A stretch of 64,000 bases of DNA from Ecdyonurus torrentis (lineage: Eukaryota > Arthropoda > Insecta > Ephemeroptera > Heptageniidae), in assembly GCA_949318235.1 (NCBI GenBank), contig OX439127.1:7341534-7405533 (forward strand), read 5' to 3'. Position 1 is the first letter of the stretch. Every line of letters starts with the position of its first letter. Below are positions 1 to 13,737 of the stretch, piece after piece. Below the pieces are notes generated by a model. That model saw nothing but the letters and a program-made list of their open reading frames with translations. It searched no databases and had not been told where the DNA came from. Made by a program: the position numbers and the translations under genes.

Positions 1-145
1 TCTGGCAGGTGCATGGTCGATATGATTGCATTGACCAGCCTGCACAGACGTGGTTGCCCGTGTGTGCATTTCTAGTAGTTAGAAATTTCTTACCTGTCTG
101 TAAGGCAATGTCTTGACTGGGAGGCGGCAAAGTACTCCACCCTGC
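1..145 (+). mobile_element. SINE-A, 3' fragment cut by the window edge
   Basis: This matches the 3' half of the tRNA-derived SINE seen complete at 26.2, 42.5 and 44.7 kb. Shared blocks are the 'gaccagcctgc' segment, 'cttacctgtc.gtaaggca' and 'atgtcttgactgg'. The tRNA-like head lies outside the window. The tail is degenerate and no poly-A is visible. Confidence 0.7.
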
Positions 146-1970
146 GTAGTTCTGAAATTTGAGAATCGCTCCGCACGATAAGGCATGGTTTTCAACATGC
201 TACACACTTTTACTTTGCTAAGCGAACTTTTGTTTTATGTAAATGAAGGATTATAAAATATAAAAATAAGAAGAATTTTGTTGGCTTTGAGTATTGAAAC
301 TGTCAAATACAATGTTATTCTATTATACCTTGGGCTTTCAATATGCATTTATATGGAGAATTTATATGACGTCATTCTTTGTACAAATATAATACAAGAT
401 ATTTCTATAACAAATCATAATTTAATTTCTCTGTGTGCACTGTATGTAAAATCATAATATAGTACATAAACAGTAGGAAAATAAAGTTACATTATTTTAG
501 CATTTATTTTTTGCCCTTTGTTAATAATAAAGATAATGAACTTAAAAAATTGGGAGCTAATTTTATTGCATATTTTAAAAGAGGGCATTGTGCTGAAAAT
601 TATATGAAAATTTTAAAACTATCAGTTAACTAAAGTATGTCAAATTTATTTATAAAAGGCGTAAAATGACGTCATGGTTGGCAACATTTTTGAATGCACA
701 CATGTATGAATTACTGACAGACACACGCCATTTTTTTTTTATTTAAAATATTGATTTATAATACTGACCTAAAATATTAGAAATTCACATATCAATCGAT
801 TCAGAACAATGTCCAATTAGAATATAAAATAAAATTAGCCCCCTTATATTTTGTTATTTATTTATTTTTCCTCTCTTTTTTTATTATTTATTTTTCTTTA
901 CTCATTTAGCTTACAAGTGGAGAATAAATTCAAACTAAGCAAGAAATTTCATTATTAAAAATTTACTTTATTTTACATGACATTTTAGGTATTTTACTTA
1001 TTTTTTGTTTTTCACCTTTAAAACCGATCTTTGAAATATCCAAACCATTTATTAAATAAATATATCTTCCTAAAAAATAAATGAAATTTTTGTTTTATAT
1101 TATTGAGTAAGAGGTTTTTTATTAAAAATTGAAACATTTTTGCTTGAATTTGTTTCAATCTAGATGTTATTATTTTATTATGTAATAATTATAATATAAG
1201 TGAACAAAAATAGTAATAAATAAAATAAAATTAAATAAATAAAATTAAAAATTGTTGACTCTTTCTTTTTTTATTTTCTCCCATAGTTAAGGTAGGTTTG
1301 ACTGAATTTTGTGGTCCAGATCTGAAATCGGCAGATAATGAGCGTGACAACAACATACAAAGTATTAATTACGATTGGCGTCCTGATGTTAGAACGTCAC
1401 AAAAACAAGCAGCCTTCTCTTGTTTTCGAGAGTATGTCATTTCGGTCTAGAAACTTAACCTTATGCACATGATTGATACTGAGACCTTAACTGCCGATCA
1501 TAGATCTAGACTTAAGTTTTAGAAAAAATCCCTTATTAAAAAAGATATACCGATAAAAAATGAAAACATTTTTTTTTAATAATATGAACTCTGATATAAT
1601 ATGAAGTAATTTTTAATTTTGATAATGACATCCAGGCTTTTAACCTTTCTGGTTTCCTCAATTTTTGAATATATCCTAATTCTTTATGCAACGTGTGGTG
1701 CAGGACTGTTGAACAAGTTGCATACTTTGCAGGTGGCCAAGCAGAAAGTCTTGCGGTAAGAAGTATAATAATGTATTGTTAATATTATATCGAAATAGCT
1801 GCAATGGAAGTAAAGAGGAAATATTCAACCCTTTTCTTTACATAAACATATTATGCATAATTTATGCAGTAATTTAGCTGTATATTTATATATTATAATA
1901 TAATTTTATAATACTTTATACTTTATTTTTAATTTTATATGACATCTACAATACTATCTTACATAGATAC
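146..1970. other. AT-rich DNA without recognisable gene
   Basis: No ORF, splice-bounded exon or RNA gene was recognised. Two isolated TGACGTCA palindromes occur near 364 and 667 with no surrounding MITE homology. The rest is A/T runs and low-complexity sequence. Confidence 0.6.
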
Positions 1971-2276
1971 TATAGGGTTATGCGGATGACGTCATATATA
2001 TTGCGCTTGGAGGCCATACTGGAGTTTTACATAACATTGCTCAGCATAGGACAAACTACATTTAGGCCAAATTTCTTTGGGAAATCGTTTAATTTTTTGT
2101 TATTGTTTTTTTTCTCACATTCCTGAGATACTAATTCAACATTAATTCAGCCTCAATGCTCTCAAAAAAATTGCGTAGTGGTTTTAAACTGGCAAAATTA
2201 TTTTTTGTCCTATGCCACCCATGTTATCGAGTTATTTAACATGGCGTCGACTTTAACAAGAATGCATAGACCACAT
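1971..2276 (+). mobile_element. M1 MITE copy
   Basis: This is a full-length copy with a degenerate right end. It starts TATAGGGTTATGCGGATGACG. It then follows the family order: 'gaggccatactggag', 'cattgctcagcataggacaaac', 'tctcacattcctgagatactaattcaa', 'aatgctctcaaaaa', 'ttttaaactggcaaaa', 'catgttatcgagt' and 'atggcgtcgactttaa'. It is closest to the copy at 58.0 kb, and both have TATGCGGATGACGTCAT. M1 has TA-ended inverted termini, as in Tc1/mariner-type MITEs; that assignment is inferred from termini only. No coding capacity. Confidence 0.8.
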
Positions 2277-2283
2277 AAACAAG

Positions 2284-2438
2284 GAAAGAACAAGCTCGGC
2301 CTATTTATGCCATCGCAAAGTTAAAAATGAGCACATAACTAAGGGAATCACGTGATCAAAATAGAACAATCACAACTGCATTAAGATTAAATTTAAGCCA
2401 GTTTGTGTCTTTATCTTAATTGTATGTAGTATCTTAAT
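2284..2438 (+). mobile_element. Divergent copy of the CAAGATAC-terminus element
   Basis: This resembles the element at 46,348-46,536. Shared parts are the 'caagctcg' block, an 'aaaatgagc' block, 'cacgtgatca', 'caatcacaa.tgc', 'ccagtt.gtgtc' and the right terminus 'ttgtatgtagtatctt'. The left terminus is eroded and abuts the M1 copy before it. Confidence 0.55.
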
Positions 2439-3510
2439 TATATATTATAATTGAAACATAATTTCTAATGGGTATAAGTAAAATTGGCTATTTTTGGTTC
2501 CATTAACCAAACATTAAAATGAAAATAATTTAATTTTACAGTCAATTTTAGTCAATTGAAAAAGAAATCGATAAGTGAAACATTAATTATAATGTTTTAA
2601 AAAATAATTAACATAATTAAATTACTATATATTTATTAAACATTTACGTTTTATAATTTTATTCAAAGTGAAAAGAATGGGCAAAAAATCCATTGTTTAA
2701 TTGGAACTATAATATTAAATATTAAAGCTTTAAAATATATTATTTTCTAAAATTTAGTTTCTTTTTCAGAATATGCAACAAAAATTATCTAATGTCCTAA
2801 TGTTGTGTCAAAACACATGAATTTTACAATAAGAATACAAGCATTACCTATTACTGTACCATACACACGTTTTTAAATAAAAAAAATCCAGAATATAATA
2901 TATTATTTATGTTATAAAAGAACACAATCCTAATAACTATGTTCTTAAAACATGAGCTAAGATGTATCTAGCTTTTTATTCAGTTGATTAAGGGGAAGGA
3001 AAGGAGAAAAATAATTTATTTATCAAAGAATTTTATTTTCAATTTTTTTTTTTTTACAAATTCAACAAATTTTATAAAATCCATTTCAAACCAAAAATTC
3101 ACACATTTTTACATTGCGCAAATTAAATACGTAAAATACAAGAAATAAGTTAAAAACACCTCATAGCATTTCAATAAAGATTGTAACCAAAATACACATT
3201 TGAATTTTTTTATTTAAATAAAATAATGATTTCATATAATCCAAGAATATAAAAAAATCGCAAACTATTCTGTTAATTAGTAGACTTTGGCCAATCTTTT
3301 GCAAGAAAACTACAGCTCACAGGAACGTGGGATGAAAACTAATGGACAACTATCCTATTGCACTGGTGCAAAAACGATTTTTATTCACGTTCTTATAAGC
3401 TTTGGTTCTATTATACGGTTCTCATCATTTTTTGAAAATTGGGCCAAAATTATCCCATTTGAGGGTAAGTAATAGAACCTGGGGTAATTGACATTGTTTA
3501 AAAGTATTAT
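2439..3510. other. AT-rich DNA; weak splice-like site only
   Basis: A 61-codon ORF at 3287-3472 ends at GAGG|GTAAGT, which resembles a splice donor. The protein matches nothing I recognise and codon use is not convincing. I do not call a gene. Confidence 0.4.
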
Positions 3511-3515
3511 TCATA

Positions 3516-3683
3516 TGACGTATAATTTGGCAAGCGTTAATGCGCGCTACAAAGTTGGAACAATGTAAACAAATGGAGCCGTTTACGTGTAAATTTCAAA
3601 AATAGCGTAAACGGCTTCATTTGTTTACATTGTTCAAGCTTTTGTAACGCGCATCAACATACAAAAAAATTTACGCGTCATGT
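3516..3683. repeat. Imperfect palindrome / foldback MITE
   Basis: The arms are about 75 bp around a short loop at about 3588-3605. The inner stem pairs 'gaacaatgtaaacaaatgg' with 'tcatttgtttacattgttc' and 'gccgtttacg' with 'cgtaaacggc', with few mismatches. Outer ends are ATGACG-like on both sides. If transcribed, either strand would fold into one long hairpin. Confidence 0.75.
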
Positions 3684-4382
3684 AAATAATACAGTATATA
3701 CATGTTTTATATGAAAACAATTCTATTCTATATACACTATTATATACACAAAATCAAAGCAAAAATCATTTATAATAAATTTAAAAATACAAATCAAAAA
3801 TATAGTTTATTATTATTTCTCCCGACATACTATAATGACGTCACACACACAAAGTACATTACATTATAGTGTTACTTAACACTATACACTCAATTTCTAA
3901 ACTCTAAGCCAATTATTACAGCACAGTTTTGTTACTAAAATATTTAATTTTATAGGTATATAAAAATAACATGTATTTATTATTTTATTATTATTAATAT
4001 TTTTGCTTCAGCTGAAGTTTCCATATTCTCGCATGTTATGGCCGTAAACTAAAAGAATTTAATTTTTTATACTGCTGTACAAATTTATAATAAAGTCTAT
4101 ACACGGGTTGAGTTAATATATTTGACTATATATTTAAACACTCATGCTAAATTTGTAATGTTATTCTTAATGAGAAAACAGTGAATTTAAATGTTGAAAT
4201 ATATTACTCAATATCATTATTATTACATGTTAAATGTTATGCTACAATTCAACGGATCTCCATAAAATGTTAACAAGTTAGCAATAAATCTTTTGCTAAT
4301 TACAACATTTTCATAAAGACCCATGAAATAATTTAATCAATAACAAAAGAAAAAAATTATTGCTATAGAATAAAAAAATGCG
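3684..4382. other. AT-rich DNA without recognisable features
   Basis: Apart from one TGACGTCA near 3836, nothing is recognisable up to the first satellite monomer. Confidence 0.6.
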
Positions 4383-7300
4383 CGGACTTAACTAAAAGTG
4401 ACTTTAGGTTTTTCCAAAACATTTGTCACCATCTAAGTTAACATATAGCGTGTATAATAATATAGAAATATTATATTTATACATAAATATTATTGTGTAG
4501 GTGTCTTATAGATCACCACGCATTTATAAAGATATTAAACAAAAACTAAACAATTAAGTGACAAAAAATGATAAGATAAAACGAAAAACTCTTACTGCGT
4601 AAACATAAGAATTCAGATCAATAACAACAGAACCTATATATTTTCCTTGTTTGTTGCACGTTTATGCACTTAATAATTAAAATACTTACTCAACAAACAT
4701 TATTAACGAAGTCAATCTTTACAACATTTTTAAACGGACTTCTTTAGAAAATAGAAGTAGTGTTTTAATTTTTTAACATATATATCAATTTAAAGAAGAA
4801 TGTAGTACGTTATGAAGTCATCCAAAATGTGACATGTGTGAATGCATATTTTAATACGCTGAATTTTATCCTGAATAAAATTCAAAAATTACGGAGATAT
4901 ATTTTAAGAATATTTAAAGGAAATACAAATTGCAGCACATAATTACAAAACAGAAACACTGATCAACTTTCAATTGAATGATAAAACAATATACGTTAGA
5001 GCTGCGCAGACTTAATTAAAAGTGACTTTAGGTTTCTTCAAAACATTTGTCACCATCTACGTTAATATATAGCGTGTATAATAATATAGAAAAATTATAT
5101 TTATACATAAATATTATTGTGTAGGTGTCTTATAGATCACCACGCATTTATTAAGATATTAAACCAAAACTAAACAATAAAGTGACAAAAAATGATAAGA
5201 TAAAACAAAAAACTCTCACTGCATAAACATAAGAATTCAGATCAATAACAACAGAACCTATATTTATATTTTTCTTGTTTGTTGCACGTATATGCACTTA
5301 ATAATTAAAATACTTACTCAGCAAACATTATTAACGAAGTCAATCTTTACAACAATTTTAAACGGACTTCTTTAGAAAATAGAAGTATAGTGTTTTATTT
5401 TTTTAACATATATATCAATTTAAAGAAGAATATAGTACGTTACGAAGTCATCCAAAATGTGACATGTGTGAATGCATAATTTAATACGCTGAATTTTATC
5501 GTGAATAAAATTCAAAAATTACGGAGATATATTTTAGGAATATTTAAAGGAAATACAAATTGCAGCACATAATTACAAAACAGAGACTCTGATCAACTTT
5601 CAATTATATTATAAAACAATATACGATAGAACTGCTCAGACTTAATTAAAAGTGACTTTAGGTTTCTTCAAAACATTTGTCACCATCTAAGTTAATATAT
5701 AGCGTGTATAATAACATAGAAATATTATATTTATACATAAATATTATTGTGTAAGATTCTTATAGGTCACCACACATTTATAAAGATATTAAACAAAATA
5801 TAAACAATTAAGTGACAAAAAATGATAAGATAAAACGAAAAACTCTCACTGCATAAACATAAGAATTCAGATCAATAACAACAGAACCTATATATTTTCC
5901 TTGTTTGTTGCACGTTTATGCACTTAATAATTAAAATACTTACTCAACAAACATTATTAACGAAGTCAAACTTTACAACATTTTTAAACGGACTTCTTTA
6001 GAAAATAGAAGTAGTGTTTTATTTTTTTAACATATATATCAATTTAAAGAAGAATGTAGTACGTTATGAAGTCATCCAAAATGTGACATGTGTGAATGCA
6101 TATTTTAATACGCTGAATTTTATCCTGAATAAAATTCAAAAATTACGGAGATATATTTTAAGAATATTTAAAGGAAATACAAATTGCAGCACATAATTAC
6201 AAAACAGAAACACTGATCAACTTTCAATTATATGATAAAACAATATACGATAGAACTGCTCAGACTTAATTAAAAGTGACTTTAGGTTTCTTCAAAACAT
6301 TTGTCACCATCTAAGTTATCATATAGCGTGTATAATAATATAGAAATATTATATTTATACATAAATATTATTGTGTAAGATTCTTATAGGTCACCACACA
6401 TTTATAAAGATATTAAACAAAAACTAAACAATTAAGTGACAAAAAATGATAAGATAAAACGAAAAACTCTCACTGCATAAACATAAGAATTCAGATCAAT
6501 AACAACAGAACCTTTATATTTTTCTTGTTTGTTGCACGTATATGCACTTAATAATTAAAATACTTACTCAACAAACATTATTAACGAAGTCAATCTTTAC
6601 AACATTTTTAAACGGACTTCTTTAGAAAATAAAAGTAGTGTTTTATTTTGTTTGACATATATATCAATTTAAAGAAGAATGTAGTACGGTACGAAGTCAT
6701 CCAAAATGTGACATGTGTGAATGCATATTTTAATATGCTGAATTTTATCGTTAACAAAATTAAAAAATTATGGAGATATTATTTTAAGACTATTTAAAGT
6801 AAATACAAATTGCAGCACATAATAACAAAACAGAACCACTGATCAACTTTCAATTATATGATATAACAATATACGTTAGAGCTGCGCGGACTTAATTAAA
6901 AGTGACTTTAGGTTTCTTCAAAACATTTGTCAGCATCTACGTTAACATATAGCTTGTATAATAATATAGAAATATTATATTTATACATAAATATTATTGT
7001 GTAGGTGTCTTATAGATCACCACGCATTTATAAAGATATTAAACAAAAACTAAACAATTAAGTGACAAAAAATGATAAGATAAAACGAAAAACTCTCATT
7101 GCATAAACATAAGAATTCAGATTAATAACAACAGAACCTATATTTATATTTTCCTTGTTTGTTGCACGTATATGCACTTAATAATTAAAATACTTACTCA
7201 ACAAACATTATTAACGAAGTCAATCTTTACAACATTTTTAAACGGACTTCTTTAGAAAATAGAAGTAGCGTTTTATTTTGTTTGACATATATATCAATTT

Positions 7301-10300
7301 AAAGAAGAATGTAGAACGTTATGAAGTCATCCAAAATGTGACATGTGTGAATGCATATTTTAATACGCTGAATTTTATCCTGAATAAAATTCAAAAATTA
7401 CGGAGATATATTTTAAGAATATTTAAAGGAAATACAAATTGCAGCACATAATTACAAAACAGAAACACTGATCAACTTTCAATTATATAATAAAACAATA
7501 TACGTTAGAGCTGCGCAGACTTAATTAAAAGTGACTTTATGTTTCTTCAAAACATTTGTCACCATCTACGTACATATATATAGCGTGTATAATAATATAG
7601 AAAAATTATATTTATACATAAATATTATTGTGTAGGTGTCTAATAGATCACCACGCATTTATTAAGATATTAAACAAAAACTAAACAATAAAGTGACAAA
7701 AAATGATAAGATAAAACAAAAAACTCTCACTGCATAAACATAAGAATTCAGATCAATAACAATAGAACCTATATTTATATTTTTCTTGTTTGTTGCACGT
7801 ATATGCACTTAATAATTAAAATACTTACTCAGCAAACATTATTAACGAAGTCAATCTTTACAACAATTTTAAAAGGACTTCTTTAGAAAATAGAAGTAGT
7901 GTTTTATTTTTTTAACATATAATATATATCAATTTAAAGAAGAATGTAGTACGTTACGAAGTCATCCAAAATGTGACATGTGTGAATGCATATTTTAATA
8001 CGCTGAATTTTATCGTGAATAAAATTCAAAAATTACGGAGATATATTTTAGGAATATTTAAAGGAAATACAAATTGCAGCACATAATTACAAAACAGAGA
8101 CACTGATCAACTTTCAATTATATGATAAAACAATATACGATAGAACTGCTCAGACTTAATTAAAAGTGACTTTAGGTTTCTTCAAAACATTTGTCACCAT
8201 CTAAGTTAACATATAGCGTGTATAATAATATAGAAATATTATATTTATACATAAATATTATGTTGTAAGATTCTTATAGGTCACCACACATTTATAAAGA
8301 TATTAAACAAAATATAAACAATTAAGTGACAAAAAATGATAAGATAAAACGAAAAACTCTCACTGCATAAACATAAGAATTCAGATCAATAACAACAGAA
8401 CCTATATATTTTCCTTGTTTGTTGCACGTTTATGCACTTAATAATTAAAATACTTACTCAACAAACATTATTAACGAAGTCAATCTTTACAACATTTTTA
8501 AACGGACTTCTTTAGAAAATAGAAGTAGTGTTTTAATTTTTTAACATATATATCAATTTAAAGAAGAATGTAGTACGTTATGAAGTCATCCAAAATGTGA
8601 CATGTGTGAATGCATATTTTAATATGCTGAATTTTATCGTTAACAAAATTAAAAAATTATGGAGATATATTTTAAGACTATTTAAAGTAAATACAAATTG
8701 CAGCACATAATTACAAAACAGAACCACTGATCAACTTTCAATTATATGATATAACAATATACGTTAGAGCTGCGCAGACTTATTAAAAGTGACTTTAGGT
8801 TTCTTCAAAACATTTGTCAGCATCTACGTTAACATATAGCTTGTATAATAATATAGAAATATTATATTTATACATAAATATTATTGTGTAAGATTCTTAT
8901 AGGTCACCACGCTTTTATAAAGATATTAAACAAAAACTAAACAATTAAGTGACAAAAAATGATAAGATAAAACGAAAAACTCTCACTGCATAAACATAAG
9001 AATTCAGATCAATAACAACAGAACCTATATATTTTCCTTGTTTGTTGCACGTTTATGCACTTAATAATTAAAATACTTACTCAACAAACATTATTAACGA
9101 AGTCAATCTTTACAACATTTTTAAACGGACTTCTTTAGAAAATAGAAGTAGTGTTTTATTGTTTTAACATATATATCAATTTAAAGAAGAATGTAGTACG
9201 TTATGAAGTCATCCAAAATGTGACATGTGTGAATGCATATTTTAATACGCTGAATTTTATCCTGAATAAAATTCAAAAATTACGGAGATATATTTTAAGA
9301 ATATTTAAAGGAAATACAAATTGCAGCACACATATACAAAACAGAAACACTGATCAACTTTCAATTATATGATAAAACAATATACGATAGAACTGCTCAG
9401 ACTTAATTAAAAGTGACATTAGGTTTCTTCAAAACATTTGTCATCATCTAAGTTAACATATAACGTGTATAATAATGTAGAAATATTATATTTATACATA
9501 AACATTATTGTGTAAGATTCTTATAGGTCACCACACATTTATAAAGATATTAAACAAAAACCAAACAATTAAGTGACAAAAAATGATAAGATAAAACGAA
9601 AAACTCTCACTGCATAAACATAAGAATTCAGATCAATAACAACAGAACCTATTATTTTCCTTGTTTGTTGCACGTATATGCACTTAATAATTAAAATACT
9701 TACTTAACAAACATTATTAACGAAGTCAATCTTTACAACATTTTTAAACGGACTTCTTTAGAAAATAGAAGTAGTGTTTTATTTTGTTTGACATATATAT
9801 CAATTTAAAGAAGAATGTAGTACGGTACGAAGTCATCTAAAATGTGACATGTGTGAATGCATATTTTAATATGCTGAATTTTATCGTTAACAAAATTAAA
9901 AAATTATAAAGATATATTTTAAGACTATTTAAAGTAAATACAAATTGCAGCACATAATTACAAAACAGATCCACTGATCAACTTTCAATTATATGATATA
10001 ACAATATACGTTAGAGCTGCGCGGACTTAATTAAAAGTGACTTTAGGTTTCTTCAAAACATTTGTCAGCATCTACGTTAACATATATCTTGTATAATAAT
10101 ATAGAAATATTATATTTATACATAAATATTATTGTGTAGGTGTCTTATAGATCACCACGCATTTATAAAGATATTAAACAAAAACTAAACAATTAAGTGA
10201 CAAAAAATGATAAGATAAAACGAAAAACTCTCATTGCATATACATAAGAATTCAGATCAATAACAACAGAACCTATATATTTTCCTTGTTTGTTGCACGT

Positions 10301-12781
10301 TTATGCACTTAATAATTAAAATACTTACTCAACAAACATTATTAACGAAGTCAATCTTTACAACATTTTTAAACGGACTTCTTTAGAAAATAGAAGTAGT
10401 GTTTTATTTTTTTAACATATATATCAATTTATAGAAGAATGTAGTACGTTACGAAGTCATCCAAAATGTGACATGTGTGTATGCATATTTTAATACGCTG
10501 CATTTTATCCTGAATAAAATTCAAAAACTACGGAGATATATTTTAAGAATATTTAAAGAAAACACAAATTACAGCACATAATTACAAAACAGAAACACTG
10601 ATCAACTTTCAATTATATGATAAAACAATATACGATAGAACTGCACAGACTTAATTAAAAGTGACTTTAGGTTTCTTCAAAACATTTGTCACCATCTAAG
10701 TTAACATATAGCGTGTATAATAATGTAGAAATATTATATTTATACATAAATATTATTGTGTAAGATTCTTATAGGTCACCACACATTTATATAGATATTA
10801 AACAAAAATTAAACAATTAAGTGACAAGAAATGATAAGATAAATCGAAAAATTCGCACTGCATAAACATAAGAATTTAGATCAATAACAACAGAACCTAT
10901 ATATTTACCTTGTTTGTTGCACGTATATGCACTTAATAATTAAAATACTTACTCAACAAACATTATTAACGAAGTCAATCTTTACAACATTTTTAAACGG
11001 ACTTCTTTAGAAAATAGAAGTAATGTTTTATTTTGTTTGACATATATATCAATTTAAAGAAGAATGTAGTACGGTACGAAGTCATCCAAAATGTGACATG
11101 TGTGAATGCATATTTTAATATGCTGAATTTTATCGTTAACAAAATTAAAAAATTATGGAGATATTATTTTAAGACTATTTAAAGTAAATACAAATTGCAG
11201 CACATAATAACAAAACAGAACCACTGATCAACTTTCAATTATATGATATAACAATATACGTTAGAGCTGCGCGGACTTAATTAAAAGTGACTTTAGGTTT
11301 CTTCAAAACATTTGTCAGCATCTACGTTAACATATAGCTTGTATAATAATATAGAAATATTATATTTATACATAAATATTATTGTGTAGGTGTCTTATAG
11401 ATCACCACGCATTTATAAAGATATTAAACAAAAACTAAACAATTAAGTGACAAAAAATGATAAGATAAAACGAAAAACTCTCATTGCATAAACATAAGAA
11501 TTCAGATTAATAACAACAGAACCTATATTTATATTTTCCTTGTTTGTTGCACGTATATGCACTTAATAATTAAAATACTTACTCAACAAACATTATTAAC
11601 GAAGTCAATCTTTACAACATTTTTAAACGGACTTCTTTAGAAAATAGAAGTAGCGTTTTATTTTGTTTGACATATATATCAATTTAAAGAAGAATGTAGA
11701 ACGTTATGAAGTCATCCAAAATGTGACATGTGTGAATGCATATTTTAATACGCTGAATTTTATCCTGAATAAAATTCAAAAATTACGGAGATATATTTTA
11801 AGAATATTTAAAGGAAATTCAAATTGCAGCACATAATTACAAAACAGAAACACTGATCAACTTTCAATTATATAATAAAACAATATACGTTAGAGCTGCG
11901 CAGACTTAATTAAAAGTGACTTTATGTTTCTTCAAAACATTTGTCACCATCTACGTTAATATATAGCGTGTATAATAATATAGAAAAATTATATTTATAC
12001 ATAAATATTATTGTGTAGGTGTCTAATAGATCACCACGCATTTATTAAGATATTAAACAAAAACTAAACAATAAAGTGACAAAAAATGATAAGATAAAAC
12101 AAAAACTCTCACTGCATAAACATAAGAATTCAGATCAATAACAATAGAACCTATATTTATATTTTTCTTGTTTGTTGCACGTATATGCACTTAATAATTA
12201 AAATACTTACTCAGCAAACATTATTAACGAAGTCAATCTTTACAACAATTTTAAACGGACTTCTTTAGAAAATAGAAGTATAGTGTTTTATTTTTTTAAC
12301 ATATATATCAATTTAAAGAAGAATATAGTACGTTACGAAGTCATCCAAAATGTGACATGTGTGAATGCATAATTTAATACGCTGAATTTTATCGTGAATA
12401 AAATTCAAAAATTACGGAGATATATTTTAGGAATATTTAAAGGAAATACAAATTGCAGCACATAATTACAAAACAGAGACACTGATCAACTTTCAATTAT
12501 ATGATCAAACAATATACGATAGAACTGCTCAGACTTAATTAAAAGTGACTTTAGGTTTCTTCAAAACATTTGTCACCATCTAAGTTAACATATAGCGTGT
12601 ATAATAATATAGAAATATTATATTTATACATAAATATTTTTGTGCAAGATTCTTATAGGTCACCACGCTTTTATAAAGATATTAAACAAAAACTAAACAA
12701 TTAAGTGTCAAAAAATGATTAGATAAAACGCAAAACTCTCACTGCATAAACATATGAATTCAGATTAATAACAACAGAACC
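4383..12781. repeat. Tandem satellite, monomer about 626 bp, about 13.5 copies
   Basis: The landmark 'gacttaa(t/c)taaaagtgac' recurs at 4385, 5009, 5639, 6263, 6889, 7518, 8153, 8777, 9400, 10024, 10648, 11274, 11903 and 12532. Spacing is 623-635 bp. Each monomer also has 'cacgcattta.aaagat', 'gaattcagat.aataaca', 'tgttgcacgt.tatgcac' and 'gtgacatgtgtgaatgcat'. Two junction types alternate irregularly: 'agctgcgc' and 'aactgctc'. The three monomers from 6889 closely match those from 11274, about 4385 bp (seven monomers) away. Short ORFs of 60-73 codons at 6014 and 9151 are the same non-conserved read of the monomer. The array ends where an M1 copy begins. Confidence 0.95.
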
Positions 12782-13012
12782 AGTATAGGAAAATTACACG
12801 TTTTGCAAGTTTAAAAATACTTAGAAATATCTTTGAGAGCATTGGTGCTGTTTACAGTTAGAATAAAAATTGCAAGAATAATAATATTAACAATAAAAAT
12901 AGCTAACTTTCCAAAGAAATAGCCCAAAACGAAGCTTGTTCTATTTTGAGTAACGTTCTTTATTGCTCAATTATGGCGTCCATTCATGAAGTATGATATC
13001 ATGCAGATGCAC
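12782..13012 (-). mobile_element. M1 MITE copy, truncated, at the satellite edge
   Basis: Minus-strand M1 homology runs from 'gtatagg' at the left through 'gtttaaaaatactta', 'gagagcattg.tgctg', 'gaagcttgttctat', 'gctcaattatggcgtc' and 'cattcatgaagtatgatatcat'. The TGACGTCA palindrome has decayed. Its left end coincides with the end of the satellite array. Confidence 0.75.
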
Positions 13013-13425
13013 TTTATATTCAATGAAAATATTATTTCATTGCTTATAAATTTTATGTAACAACTCGAGCATGCATGCAATGAGATAAGTTGCAAATTTG
13101 ATAATATGTATTGCGTAAACAGGACTTTATAATGAAAAGGCAGAAAACTAGGAGCGAAAATATTCAAACGAGGAACTTCTTTTCAGAATAATGCTTTCTA
13201 TGTTATGCTATCCAGCAAAACAAATACTATAATTTTCATCTGTCGTTATTATTATTATTATTATTAATTTTTTTTTTTTTGCTAAATTTTATTCAAATAA
13301 TAATAATTTTTAAAATGTTTAAATTTCACTGAAATGTTAAAGAAGTAGTCAATAATGGCTTTTTAATAGTGATCATTGTGTTAGTAAGCCTACTAAAATT
13401 GCTATTTTAAAATTTTAATTATTAA

Positions 13426-13730
13426 CGCGCTGAGAGCGACCACCCTTTAGCGACTTAGAACCTACGCCACGGCAACAACTTGCTCTCGCGCTAGCTTTGC
13501 GCCAGCGGAGTTACCCTTATGTTTGTATAAATTCTTTTAGTATATCTAAAGCCGTAAAAACATTTTATACGTAAAATATTACGTTACGTAGCTATGAAAA
13601 AAAAAATTAAAAAATAAAGGAACTCGCACTTTCGTCAAATTAGCGTTAGAGCAAGTTGTAGCTGTAACGTGGTTTCTAAGTCACTGAACGACAATGATCT
13701 ATATAATGAACGTTGGTTGCTCTCAGTGCG
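13426..13730. mobile_element. 305-bp MITE with long terminal inverted repeats
   Basis: Left end CGCGCTGAGAGCGACC pairs with right end GGTTGCTCTCAGTGCG. Inverted similarity continues for about 95 bp per arm, including 'gacttagaa' and 'caacttgctct'. Both ends are flanked by the direct repeat TTATTAA (13,419-13,425 and 13,731-13,737), which could be a 7-bp duplication or a TTAA or TA duplication in AT-rich context. The arms are richer in G+C than their surroundings. No ORF. Confidence 0.8.
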
Positions 13731-13737
13731 TTATTAA

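Noticed and set aside
6014..9372. 60-73-codon ORFs MFYFFNIYINLKKNVVRYE...
   Set aside because: They lie at the same place in satellite monomers and are broken in most others, so they reflect the repeat and not selection.
4383..12781. CRISPR-like or integron-like repeat array
   Set aside because: Units are about 626 bp, contiguous and without spacers, in eukaryotic DNA. It is a satellite.
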